From NCBI RefSeq assembly GCF_009451885.1, contig NZ_WIAO01000002.1:186001-250000 (forward strand): a stretch of 64,000 nucleotides of DNA. The letters are read 5' to 3'. Made by a program: the position numbers and the translations under genes. The DNA comes from Glycomyces albidus. Its GTDB lineage: Bacteria; Actinomycetota; Actinomycetes; Mycobacteriales; Micromonosporaceae. Position 1 is the stretch's first letter. Every line of letters starts with the position of its first letter. Shown here in pieces: positions 8,911-16,570 of this stretch. The notes under the pieces were generated by a model, which saw only the letters and a list, made by a program, of their open reading frames with translations, did no database searches and was not told where the DNA came from.

Positions 8911-9567
8911 TTGTTCGACAACTTCGAATTGATGGCCGAGGCGCTCCTGGAGGGCGCCCGCGTCACCGTCGTGGTGACCCTCGCCAGCTACGCGATCGCC
9001 CTGGCGATCGGGATGCTCCTGGTCGTCATGAGTGTCAGCCCCGCCGCCCCCGCCCGCTGGGCCGCCAACGCCTACACGCAGCTGTTCCGCAACATCCCGC
9101 TGCTGGCCGTCCTGTTCGTCATGTACTTCGGCCTGCCGTCGATCGGCATCGAGACCACGAGCTGGGGCGTCGGCCTCGTCGGCCTCGGCATGTACACCGG
9201 CGCGTTCGTCGGCGAGACCCTGCGCAGCGGCATCAACTCGATCCCGCTCGGCCAGGCCGAAGCGGCCCGCTCGATCGGCCTCACCTTCGGCCAGTCGCTC
9301 CAGACCGTGATCCTGCCGCAGGCCGTCCGGGTCGTCATCCCGCCGCTCGGCTCGCTCCTGATCGCACTGGTCAAGAACAGCGCCCTGGTGCTCGCGGTCG
9401 GCGTCACCGAGCTGACCGCCATGTCGCGGCGCCTCATCGAGGACGACCAGTCCCGGTTCGACCTGTGGGGCGTCATCATCGGCGTGACCGTCAGCTACCT
9501 GGTCATCGCCTTCGTCCTCAGCTACCTGGTGCGGCTCGCCGAGCGGCGCGCCGCGTTCGTCCGATGA
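8911..9567 (+). CDS. gluC: Glutamate-type ABC importer permease, first subunit
   Basis: 218 aa. It has about five membrane helices and the HisM/GlnP-type inner-membrane motif (EAARSIGLTFGQSLQTVILPQAVR), the cytoplasmic EAA loop that docks on the ATPase. The start is TTG: GGAGGAG ends 5-6 nt upstream, and the preceding hairpin leaves no room for an earlier start. It forms the channel with the next gene. The spacing of 13 bp to that gene implies co-translation. Confidence 0.88.
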   Translation: MFDNFELMAEALLEGARVTVVVTLASYAIALAIGMLLVVMSVSPAAPARWAANAYTQLFRNIPLLAVLFVMYFGLPSIGIETTSWGVGLVGLGMYTGAFVGETLRSGINSIPLGQAEAARSIGLTFGQSLQTVILPQAVRVVIPPLGSLLIALVKNSALVLAVGVTELTAMSRRLIEDDQSRFDLWGVIIGVTVSYLVIAFVLSYLVRLAERRAAFVR

Positions 9568-9580
9568 AGGCAGGTGACTC

Positions 9581-10486
9581 ATGACCAGACAGAACGAGAG
9601 CACGGTCCTGTTCGACGCGCTCGGCCCCAAGGGCCGCCGGCGCTCGCTGATCGCCTCCATCATCTCCGGCGTCGTCATCCTCGGCCTCCTGGCCTGGGCC
9701 GCCTTCGGGCTCGCCGGGAACGGCTTCTTCGAGGCGAGCCGCTGGGTCAACCCCCTGGACGTCCTCGTCATCGAGACGACCTGGATCCCCGCGATCCTCG
9801 CCACCCTCGAGGCGTTCGCGCTCGGCTCGCTGGTGGCGATCGTCCTCGGCGTCGTCATCGGCTTCGGGCGCATCTCCCGGTTCATGCCCACACGGGCGGC
9901 CTCCACGGTCTACGTGCAGTTCTTCCGCTCGCTGCCGCTGGTGCTGCTCATCTGGATCTCCTTCACCATCGACGGGCACTTCGGCTTCACCTCCGAGGTC
10001 CTCGGCTGGGACGGCGACGCGCGCCGGCTCACGTTCCTGGTGCTGGGCCTGGGCATCTACAACGGCGCGATCCTCGCGGAGATCCTCCGCGCCGGCGTCG
10101 CGGCCCTCCCGCCCGGCCAGGCCATGGCCGGGTACGCGGTCGGCCTGAGCCACGGCCAGGTGCAGCGCCTCATCGTGCTGCCGCAGGTGCTGCGGAACAT
10201 GCTCCCGGCGGTCCTCGCCCAGCTCGTGATCCTGCTCAAGGACACCTCGCTCGGATACGTGATCACCTACCCCGAGCTGCTGCACTCGGCCAACATCATC
10301 GGCCGCGACTACGGCAACTCGTTCCTCCAGGCGCTCGTGATCGCCGCGCTCATCTACTTCGCGCTGGCGTACACGCTGTCGAAGCTGGTGGTCTACGCGG
10401 AGCGCCGCCTGCGCAAGAAGACCGCGACTCCGGCGAAGGCGGTCGAGCGGATCGAGATGGCGGTCAGCAACCAGATCGCCACGTAG
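9581..10486 (+). CDS. gluD: Glutamate-type ABC importer permease, second subunit
   Basis: 301 aa, longer than its partner because of an N-terminal cytoplasmic and transmembrane extension and a basic C-terminal tail. The EAA-like loop is present but diverged (GQAMAGYAVGLSHGQVQ). The start ATG follows GAAGGCAGGTG. It pairs with the preceding permease and the ATPase encoded at the head of the operon. A hairpin terminator 33 bp past the stop ends the unit. Confidence 0.88.
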   Translation: MTRQNESTVLFDALGPKGRRRSLIASIISGVVILGLLAWAAFGLAGNGFFEASRWVNPLDVLVIETTWIPAILATLEAFALGSLVAIVLGVVIGFGRISRFMPTRAASTVYVQFFRSLPLVLLIWISFTIDGHFGFTSEVLGWDGDARRLTFLVLGLGIYNGAILAEILRAGVAALPPGQAMAGYAVGLSHGQVQRLIVLPQVLRNMLPAVLAQLVILLKDTSLGYVITYPELLHSANIIGRDYGNSFLQALVIAALIYFALAYTLSKLVVYAERRLRKKTATPAKAVERIEMAVSNQIAT

Positions 10487-10518
10487 TTCCGCGCACCACC
10501 GCGCCACCGCACGACCTC

Positions 10519-10546
10519 GGCCCCGCCGGCATTCGCCGGCGGGGCC
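10519..10546 (+). terminator. Terminator of the amino-acid importer operon
   Basis: A perfect 12-bp stem (10519-10530 with 10535-10546) with loop ATTC, followed by CTTCG. Confidence 0.7.
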
Positions 10547-10592
10547 CTTCGCATATGAGCGAACGTCGGTTTCATGGCCTGATACCCTCCTT

Positions 10593-10615
10593 TTGATATC
10601 AACAACCATTTTCAA
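10593..10615 (+). promoter_or_regulatory. AT-rich operator-like site upstream of the CooC-like gene
   Basis: A 10-bp palindrome TTGATATCAA (10593-10602) abuts, on the minus strand, TTGAAAATGGTTG (10603-10615). The latter matches one half of the published Zur-box pattern TGAAAATGATTTTCA (about 11 of 15 positions when extended into the palindrome). It lies 21 bp before the start codon in an otherwise very GC-rich region. Confidence 0.35.
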
Positions 10616-10635
10616 TTGGTGGGGGAACCGAAACC

Positions 10636-11604
10636 ATGAAACTCGCCTTCGTCGGCAAGGGCGGCTCGGGCAAGACCACGATGGCCTCGCTGTTCGCCCG
10701 GCGCGCCGCCGCGCTCGGCCACCCGGTGATGGCCGTCGACGCCGACATCAACCAGCACCTGGCGGCCGCGCTCGGCCTCGACGCCGAGGCCGCCGCGATG
10801 GGCCCGGTGCTCGGGGAGCACCTGGCCGACATCAAGGACTACCTGCGCGGGACGAACCCGCTCGTGCCCTCGGCCGACCTCATGCTCAAGACCACGCCGC
10901 CGGGGCCCGGCTCGCGCCTGGTGACCGTGCGCGAGTCGAACCCGCTGTTCGACAAGCTGTTCACCGAACACGACGGCATCCGCTTCGCGGCCACCGGCGG
11001 CTTCGTCGAGGACGACCTCGGCGTCTCCTGCTACCACTCCAAGGTCGGAGCGGTCGAGCTGCTGCTCAACCACCTCGTCGACGGCCGGGACGAGTTCGTC
11101 GTGGTCGACATGGTCGCCGGCGCCGAAGCGTTCGCCTCGGGCATGTTCACCCGCTTCGACCACACGTTCCTGGTCTGCGAGCCGACGCTGCGCAGCGTCG
11201 GCGTCTACAAGCAGTACCTGGGGTACGCCGAGGACTACGACGTGCGGATCTCGGTGATCGGCAACAAGATCGACGACGAGGACGACGTCGCGTTCCTGCG
11301 CGAGCACGTCGGGGACGCGCTCCTGGGCTGGTGCTCGCGCTCGAAGTACGTCAAGGCCGCCGAGCGCGGCAGCGTCGGCCCGGTCGCCGACCTCGAACCC
11401 GAGAACCTCGCCGTGGTCGACGCCGCCCGGGAGCGGGCCGTCGCCGCCGGCAAGGACTGGGCCAAGTTCACCAGGCAGGCCCACGAGTTCCACCGCAAGG
11501 CCGCCCTGGCCTGGGGCAACGACCGCGCGGGCGTGGACCTCGCCGACCAGATCGTCCCCGACTTCGTCCTCGGCGAGCACCTCCTGAACGCGCCCGCCCA
11601 CTAG
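10636..11604 (+). CDS. CooC-like SIMIBI-class P-loop ATPase
   Basis: 322 aa. It starts MKLAFVGKGGSGKTT, a deviant Walker A with the extra signature Lys of ParA/MinD/CooC proteins. AVDADINQHL follows the pattern of the switch I region. VVVDMVAGAEAF is a Walker-B-like strand and VIGNKID the guanine/adenine-recognition loop. The closest known family is CooC, an ATPase that helps insert nickel into CO dehydrogenase, but no CODH, hydrogenase or urease genes are in view, so the client is unknown. The AT-rich site upstream hints at metal-dependent control. A small conserved gene follows in the same direction 118 bp later. Confidence 0.8.
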   Translation: MKLAFVGKGGSGKTTMASLFARRAAALGHPVMAVDADINQHLAAALGLDAEAAAMGPVLGEHLADIKDYLRGTNPLVPSADLMLKTTPPGPGSRLVTVRESNPLFDKLFTEHDGIRFAATGGFVEDDLGVSCYHSKVGAVELLLNHLVDGRDEFVVVDMVAGAEAFASGMFTRFDHTFLVCEPTLRSVGVYKQYLGYAEDYDVRISVIGNKIDDEDDVAFLREHVGDALLGWCSRSKYVKAAERGSVGPVADLEPENLAVVDAARERAVAAGKDWAKFTRQAHEFHRKAALAWGNDRAGVDLADQIVPDFVLGEHLLNAPAH

Positions 11605-11722
11605 CGCCCGCCCGCGGGCGCCTGGACGCTCGGGGCGCGCGGACCCGTCTGCGTCGACTACCCGACAGCGGACGGTGAGCACCGCAAGCACAATGAACCG
11701 ATTCGAACCGAGAGGAGTACGC

Positions 11723-12133
11723 ATGTCCCTTGACGTCTCTGAAGACCTGCTCACCAAGGCCGAAGCGGGGGAGGTGTCCGACGCCGAGTTCGTCGACTGC
11801 GTCAAGCAGTCGCTGCCGTTCGCGTGGGACCTCATCGCGAAGGTCGTGGACGACCTGAAGCACGGGGTCGTCTCGTCCACCGGCTCCACCCAGTTCGCGG
11901 ACAACACCACGCCGCCGCCGGACGAGCGCGCGCGCGGGCAGCTCCTGCGGGTCCTCGCCTCGGACTCGATGCGGGGCGCGCTCGAACGCCACCACGGCGT
12001 CAAGCTCGCCTTCCAGAACTGCCACCGCGTCGCGGCGTTCCCGGTCTCCGAGGTCGACTCGGACACCTACCGCAAGTTCATCTCGCCGCGCGGGCAGCTC
12101 CTCAACCAGTCGCCCGAACTGCGGGACTGCTGA
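11723..12133 (+). CDS. Small conserved actinobacterial protein (SCO6045-like)
   Basis: 136 aa, soluble, no signal. The C-terminal half is strikingly conserved in my recollection of actinobacterial proteins of this type: PPPDERARGQLLR, ALERHHGVKLAFQNCHR and the invariant-looking end SPRGQLLNQSPELRDC. Conserved Cys and His (QNCHRV) and a terminal Cys could bind a metal, but that is inference. ATG 11723 is supported by AGAGGAG 5 nt upstream; an in-frame GTG at 11675 has none. It lies behind the CooC-like ATPase and a short hairpin (11604-11621), so the two may form a two-gene unit. Function unknown. Confidence 0.72.
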   Translation: MSLDVSEDLLTKAEAGEVSDAEFVDCVKQSLPFAWDLIAKVVDDLKHGVVSSTGSTQFADNTTPPPDERARGQLLRVLASDSMRGALERHHGVKLAFQNCHRVAAFPVSEVDSDTYRKFISPRGQLLNQSPELRDC

Positions 12134-12171
12134 AGGAACCCACTGCGCCGCAAGGCATGCACGTCGCACCG

Positions 12172-12213
12172 CCGAAGGGCCGCTCGGACAACGGAGTCCG
12201 GCCGGCCCTTCGG
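12172..12213. terminator. Bidirectional terminator between convergent genes
   Basis: An 11-bp perfect stem (12172-12182 with 12203-12213) lies between the small conserved gene and the TetR gene. Confidence 0.6.
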
Positions 12214-12214
12214 G

Positions 12215-12931
12215 CTATCCGGGCCGGCGCGTGATCAGGAAGTCCCGGACCAGCTCCTCGAACTGCTTCACCAAGGGGCGCAGGATCTTCAGCCGCGAGA
12301 GGGCCACGCCCCGGGCCGCCAGCGGCGCCGTGCGCCGCGCGAGCTCGCGGGACTTCTCCTGCCCCGGCGAGGCGTCGTACACCCAGTAGAGGACCACGAC
12401 CATCTGGTGCAGCCACAGCATCTCGGGGAGGATGTCGGCCATGTCCTTGGGCACCTTGGTCTTCGAGCCCTCCAGCACCTCCCGGTAGAGGGCGATGTCG
12501 CGGTCGCGGCTCTCGGTCGAGTCCTCCGAGAACGGGCTCAGCGGGCTCGACGGGTCGGCCGCGTTGCGGAAGAACTGGCCCGCGAACGCGTGGTAGGGCC
12601 CGGCGATGTCGAGCCAGGCCAGCAGCGCGGCCTCGATCCGCTCGGCCAGGGTCTCCTTGCCTTCGAGCATCGTCGGCGCCAGCTCGGCGTGGCGGTTCGT
12701 CGCCTGCTCGTAGAAGCCCTGGATCAGGTGCTCTTTGGACTTGAAGTAGTAGTACGCGTTCCCCACGGACACGCCGGCCTCGGCCGCGATCGCGCGCATG
12801 GTGGTCTTGTCGTAGCCGCGCTCGGCGAACATGTCGAGCGCGGTGTCGATGATGTGCTGGCGCGTCCGCTCGCCCTTGCTCGAAGGGCGGGCGGACGCGG
12901 CGTCATCGGATCCGGAAGCAGCAGCGCTCAC
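12215..12931 (-). CDS. TetR-family transcriptional repressor
   Basis: 238 aa. After a 17-residue polar lead come KGERTRQHIIDTALDMFAERG, TTMRAIAAEAGVS and NAYYYFKSKEHL, a textbook TetR helix-turn-helix (about residues 18-65). The remainder is a helical ligand domain. The start is GTG. The stop of the membrane-protein gene lies 10 bp upstream, so the two are one operon. Two perfect palindromes in that operon's promoter are the obvious binding sites, suggesting autorepression relieved by a hydrophobic ligand. Confidence 0.93.
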   Translation of the reverse strand: MSAAASGSDDAASARPSSKGERTRQHIIDTALDMFAERGYDKTTMRAIAAEAGVSVGNAYYYFKSKEHLIQGFYEQATNRHAELAPTMLEGKETLAERIEAALLAWLDIAGPYHAFAGQFFRNAADPSSPLSPFSEDSTESRDRDIALYREVLEGSKTKVPKDMADILPEMLWLHQMVVVLYWVYDASPGQEKSRELARRTAPLAARGVALSRLKILRPLVKQFEELVRDFLITRRPG

Positions 12932-12941
12932 AAAGGCGATC

Positions 12942-13358
12942 CTACTGTGGCTGCGGCCCGTACGCCTGGGGCCGCGGGTGCGGGGGCTCGAGGGTCGCGA
13001 GCGTGCGGGCGTCGACGTGGCCGCGCTTGCGGAAGCCGTTGAGCACGAGGATGTTGAGCACGTGCAGGACCCCGAGGACCAGGAGCACCGCGCCGATCTT
13101 GACGGCGACGGTCTCGAAGACCTCCCGGGCGGTGCCGATCTGGTCGCCGGTGCGCAGCCACAGCGCCACGAACCCGAAGTTGAGGAGGTAGAAGCCGACT
13201 TGGAGGAGCCGGTTGACGGCCTGGGCGAGCTGCTCGTCGCCGGCGAAGACGTCCTTGATGAAGTGGAAGCCGTTGGCGCCGAGGGTCCGGGCGACCCACA
13301 CGGTGAGCGGGACGGCGACGAGCAGGTAGGCGGTGTAGGCGACGACCGTCATGTCCAT
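12942..13358 (-). CDS. Small integral membrane protein co-transcribed with TetR regulator
   Basis: 138 aa with three to four hydrophobic helices (VVAYTAYLLVAVPLTVWVA, LLQVGFYLLNFGFVALWL, KIGAVLLVLGVLHVLNILVL) and a Pro-rich C-terminus. It resembles uncharacterised actinobacterial membrane proteins; I recognise no catalytic motif. ATG 13358 is preferred because ACGGAG stands 7 nt upstream; the longer frame would begin inside an operator. As the only structural gene in an operon with its TetR repressor, it may handle a membrane-active compound. Confidence 0.7.
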   Translation of the reverse strand: MDMTVVAYTAYLLVAVPLTVWVARTLGANGFHFIKDVFAGDEQLAQAVNRLLQVGFYLLNFGFVALWLRTGDQIGTAREVFETVAVKIGAVLLVLGVLHVLNILVLNGFRKRGHVDARTLATLEPPHPRPQAYGPQPQ

Positions 13359-13389
13359 GACAGTGCTCCGTTCTGAAAGGGGGATTCCC

Positions 13390-13409
13390 GAGTTGAACAT
13401 GTTCAACTC
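13390..13409. promoter_or_regulatory. Perfect 20-bp palindromic operator, proximal
   Basis: GAGTTGAACATGTTCAACTC is a perfect palindrome just downstream of the predicted -10 of the membrane-protein/TetR operon. It shares the core TTGAACATGTTCAA with the distal site, 40 bp away centre to centre. Confidence 0.75.
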
Positions 13410-13417
13410 CTGACTTC

Positions 13418-13446
13418 ACGCTACGCAGATTCTTGAACATGTTCAA
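13418..13446 (-). promoter_or_regulatory. Promoter of the membrane-protein/TetR operon
   Basis: On the minus strand: TTGAAC (13441-13446), a 17-bp spacer, TAGCGT (13418-13423). The -35 lies inside the distal palindrome and the proximal palindrome covers the start region, so a bound repressor would block polymerase. Confidence 0.6.
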
Positions 13447-13448
13447 GA
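13431..13448. promoter_or_regulatory. Perfect 18-bp palindromic operator, distal
   Basis: TCTTGAACATGTTCAAGA is a perfect palindrome overlapping the -35 box. It is also within 55 bp of the hisF promoter, so hisF could be affected. Confidence 0.75.
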
Positions 13449-13500
13449 CTCGGGGTCCGAACTATCGCCCACGACACACGTCTCGTCCCGCGCCGCTCGA

Positions 13501-13506
13501 TAGAGT
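13501..13506 (+). promoter_or_regulatory. -10-like TAGAGT of a probable leaderless hisF promoter
   Basis: TAGAGT ends 6 nt before the hisF ATG; only TTGGGG separates them. Confidence 0.4.
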
Positions 13507-13512
13507 TGGGGC

Positions 13513-14274
13513 ATGAGTGTGGCTGTGCGTGTGATCCCCTGCCTGGACGTGGACGCCGGGCGGGTGGTCAAGGGTGTGAACTTCGAGAACCTGCGGGACG
13601 CGGGGGACCCGGTCGAGCTGGCCGCGGCCTACGACGCGGCCGGGGCCGACGAGCTCACCTTCCTCGACGTGACCGCCTCCTCCGACGACCGGGGCACCAT
13701 GATGGACGTCGTCGCGCGCACCGCCGAGCAGGTCTTCATCCCCCTCACCGTCGGCGGCGGCGTCCGGACCGCCGACGAGGTCGACCGGTTGCTGCGCGCC
13801 GGCGCCGACAAGGTCGGCGTCAACACCGCCGCCATCGCGCGGCCCGAGGTCATCGCCGAGATCGCCGACCGCTTCGGCAACCAGGTCCTCGTGCTCTCCG
13901 CCGACGTCGCCAGCGGCGCCGACACCCAGTCCGGTTGGGAGGTCACCACCCACGGCGGGCGGCGCCGCACCGGGATCGACGCCGTCGAGTGGTGCGCGAA
14001 GGCCGCCGGGCTCGGCGCGGGGGAGATCCTCCTCAACTCGATCGACGCCGACGGCACCAAGGCCGGCTTCGACCTCCCGCTCATCGCCGCGGTCCGCGCC
14101 GCGGTCGACGTGCCCCTCATCGCCTCCGGCGGCGCCGGTGAGGCGGCTCACTTCCCGCCCGCTGTGGCGGCGGGCGCCGACGCGGTCCTCGCCGCGTCGA
14201 TCTTCCACTTCGGCGACGTCGCGATCGGCGAGGTCAAGCAGGAGCTCAAGAACGCCGGGTACCCGATCCGGTAG
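13513..14274 (+). CDS. hisF: Imidazole glycerol phosphate synthase cyclase subunit HisF
   Basis: 253 aa, full length. This (beta/alpha)8 enzyme uses ammonia from HisH to convert PRFAR to IGP and AICAR in histidine synthesis. The catalytic aspartates are Asp12 (IPCLDVD) and Asp131 (LSADVAS). Phosphate-binding loops [10 protein letters not shown] and [10 protein letters not shown] are present. In the second half-barrel, [14 protein letters not shown] is intact. The usual partners hisH and hisA are not adjacent: it stands alone between a TetR operon and an ABC exporter, with hisI 11 kb away. Confidence 0.97.
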   Translation: MSVAVRVIPCLDVDAGRVVKGVNFENLRDAGDPVELAAAYDAAGADELTFLDVTASSDDRGTMMDVVARTAEQVFIPLTVGGGVRTADEVDRLLRAGADKVGVNTAAIARPEVIAEIADRFGNQVLVLSADVASGADTQSGWEVTTHGGRRRTGIDAVEWCAKAAGLGAGEILLNSIDADGTKAGFDLPLIAAVRAAVDVPLIASGGAGEAAHFPPAVAAGADAVLAASIFHFGDVAIGEVKQELKNAGYPIR

Positions 14275-14321
14275 CCGCCGGCGCGCCTGCCGCGCCCGTG
14301 ATCTCGACTTGCGCAGGCTCC

Positions 14322-14377
14322 CTCGGTGCTCGGTGCTCGGTGCTCGGTGCTCGGTGCTCGGTGCTCGGTGCTCGGTG
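14322..14377 (+). repeat. Heptanucleotide tandem repeat, (CTCGGTG)8
   Basis: Eight exact, uninterrupted copies of CTCGGTG occupy 56 bp, followed by two near-copies of CCCCGGT. Exactness suggests recent slippage; copy number should vary between strains. Confidence 0.9.
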
Positions 14378-14633
14378 TCCCCGGTCCCCGGTGACCTGAT
14401 GTGCATCGCGCCGGGTCGGCGGCCGCGCGTCGCGGCTTTGGGCGTTCATGACCCGCCGCCGAACGTGTTGTCCCCCTTCGGGTGACAGGAGGTCGCGCGG
14501 GGCCGGTTCTTGTCGCACCTGCGGGCAAGGATTGGGGGCACAGTCCCCCTCTGGGTGGGCGGGGGATAGGGATGGGGAATACGGTCCGGGCCCTCAATGC
14601 GCCTGCACGTGACCGACGAGTTCGGCAAACGGG

Positions 14634-14680
14634 TTGGCGACCGTCGCCGGGGCGAGGCATGATTGCAAGCGGTCGCTTGC
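14634..14680 (+). promoter_or_regulatory. Promoter and palindromic operator of the ABC exporter operon
   Basis: TTGGCG (14634-14639), an 18-bp spacer and CATGAT (14658-14663) are followed at once by the perfect inverted repeat GCAAGCG-GT-CGCTTGC (14665-14680), which would sit on the transcription start. Such sites suit a TetR/MarR-type repressor. Confidence 0.5.
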
Positions 14681-14728
14681 CGAGCGGCTAGGACCCCGCC
14701 CGGACACACCCACCTGACCGGAGAACCA

Positions 14729-16570
14729 ATGACGCTGCCCACCGGCACCGCCGCCGATCCCGACGACCTCGCCGCAGGCGCAGACGAGCGCATCCTCCGC
14801 CGCGGCCTTCGCAACATCGGCGACATGATCCGGATCAAGCCCAAGCCCTTCGCCATCGGCGCCGCCGGCGCCATGATCAACACCACCGCGGCCCTCTTCC
14901 TCTCCTACGTCGTCGGCTGGGTCGTCGCCCGCATCGCCGTCCCCGCGTACGAGAACGGCGAAGTCGTCATCGGCACGGTGCTCCTCGGCGTCGCCGCGCT
15001 CGTGGCCACCTCGCTCGTCCGCTTCTCCTCCATGTGCGCCAGGCGCATCGGCGCGGGCGTCATGCAGTTCGGCGTCCAGGCCCACTGGCGCCGCCTCATC
15101 ACCCGCCGCTACCTCGCCCTCCCCGTCTCCTGGCACCAGAAGCACCCCACCGGGACGCTCCTGTCCAACGCGAACGCCGACGTCGAGGCCGCCGCCCGGC
15201 CGCTCGCGCCGCTGCCGTTCGCGTGCGGCACGCTCTTCATGGTCGTCGTCGCCATGGGCGCGTTCTTCACCATCGACTGGGCGATCGCCCTCGTCGCCCT
15301 CGGCATGTTCCCGGCCCTGTTCATCCTCAACGCCGTCTTCGCCACCAAGATGGCCCCCCGCGCCAAACGCGCCCAGGAACTGCGCGCCGAAGTCTCCGCC
15401 GTCGGCCACGAGTCCTTCGACGGCGCCCTCGTCGTCAAGGCCATGGGCCAGGAGGCCGCCGAGACCGAGCGGTTCAGCGCCTCCGCCACCGACCTGCGCG
15501 ACGCCATGATCGGCGTCGGCCGCCTCCGCGCCGCGTTCGAGCCGGCCATCTCCGGGCTCCCCGAGATCGCCGTCCTGGTCGCCCTCCTCGTCGGCCTCGC
15601 CCGCTACGAAGCCGGCGCGATCAACCTCGAGCAGCTCGTCACCGTCTCGGTCATGTTCTCCATCCTCGCCTTCCCCGTCCGCGCCATCGGCTGGGTCCTC
15701 GGCGACCTGCCCTCCTCCGTCGTCGGCCGCACCCGCATCGACCACGTCCTCTCCGCCACCGGCGACATGACCTACGGCGACAAGCGGCTTCCGGCGAGCG
15801 ACACCCCCGCGCGCCTCGAATTCGACGCCGTCGCCTACGCCTACCCCGACGGCCACGAAGCCCTCCACGAAGTCACCTTCACCGTCGAGCCCGGCACCAC
15901 CGTCGCCCTCGTCGGCGCCACCGGCTCCGGCAAGTCCACCCTCGCCCACCTCGCCGCCCGCCTCGTCGACCCGACCCGCGGCACCGTCCGCCTCGACGGC
16001 GAGGACCTCCGCGGCCTCGACCACGCCAGCATCGCCCGCGCCACCGCACTCGTCCAGCAGGTCCCGTTCATCTTCGACGACACCGTCCGCAACAACATCG
16101 CCCTCGACCGCGACGGCATCGACGACGACCGCATCTGGGACGCCCTCGTCGCCGCCGGCGCCGAGAAGTTCACCGCCAACCTCGACCAGGGCCTCGACAC
16201 CGAGGTCGGCGAGCGCGGCACCAGTCTCTCCGGCGGCCAGCGCCAGCGGCTCACCCTCGCCCGCGCCCTCGCCGGCCGGCCCCGCCTGCTCGTCCTCGAC
16301 GACGCCACCAGCGCCGTCGATCCCAAGGTCGAATCCCAGATCCTCGCCGGCCTCAAGGACTCCTCCACCGCCGCGAGCGTCCTCGTGGTCGCCTACCGGC
16401 GCGCCACCATCGCGCTCGCCGACGAGGTCGTCTTCCTCGAAGGCGGCCGCATCACCGCCCGCGGCCCGCACACGGAGCTGCTGCGGACCCACCAGCCCTA
16501 CGCCGACCTCGTCACCGCCTACGAGCGGGCCGAGGCCGAGCGCGAATTCGATGAGGAGGGTGCGGCGTGA
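14729..16570 (+). CDS. Heterodimeric ABC exporter, subunit with degenerate ATPase site
   Basis: 613 aa: an N-terminal six-helix exporter domain and a C-terminal nucleotide-binding domain. Walker A GATGSGKST is near residue 395 and the canonical signature LSGGQRQR near 500. Walker B ends LVLDDATSAVD with Asp in place of the catalytic Glu, and the switch His is replaced by Tyr (VVAYR). These changes mark the non-catalytic half of a heterodimeric exporter such as TM287/288 or BmrCD. ATG 14729 follows GGAG. The stop overlaps the next gene by 4 bp (GTGA). Likely exports a drug, lipid or peptide. Confidence 0.9.
   Translation: MTLPTGTAADPDDLAAGADERILRRGLRNIGDMIRIKPKPFAIGAAGAMINTTAALFLSYVVGWVVARIAVPAYENGEVVIGTVLLGVAALVATSLVRFSSMCARRIGAGVMQFGVQAHWRRLITRRYLALPVSWHQKHPTGTLLSNANADVEAAARPLAPLPFACGTLFMVVVAMGAFFTIDWAIALVALGMFPALFILNAVFATKMAPRAKRAQELRAEVSAVGHESFDGALVVKAMGQEAAETERFSASATDLRDAMIGVGRLRAAFEPAISGLPEIAVLVALLVGLARYEAGAINLEQLVTVSVMFSILAFPVRAIGWVLGDLPSSVVGRTRIDHVLSATGDMTYGDKRLPASDTPARLEFDAVAYAYPDGHEALHEVTFTVEPGTTVALVGATGSGKSTLAHLAARLVDPTRGTVRLDGEDLRGLDHASIARATALVQQVPFIFDDTVRNNIALDRDGIDDDRIWDALVAAGAEKFTANLDQGLDTEVGERGTSLSGGQRQRLTLARALAGRPRLLVLDDATSAVDPKVESQILAGLKDSSTAASVLVVAYRRATIALADEVVFLEGGRITARGPHTELLRTHQPYADLVTAYERAEAEREFDEEGAA

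Larger units (their letters stand above)
14275..14728. other. 454-bp intergenic region after hisF
   Basis: It contains an eight-copy heptanucleotide array, a G-rich stretch (about 14531-14580), and a promoter/operator near 14634-14680. A segment near 14497-14520 (GGCCGGTTCTTGTCGCACC) resembles 4400-4422. No protein-coding gene is supported. Confidence 0.6.

Noticed and set aside
12942-13406. Longer start (13406) for the small membrane protein
   Set aside because: It would translate through the proximal operator and the transcription start region; ATG 13358 has a good ribosome site.
14322-14377. Heptanucleotide array as coding (Thr-Glu-His-Arg-Ala-Pro-Ser repeats)
   Set aside because: The frames through it have no start, ribosome site or conserved flank; it lies in an intergenic region.
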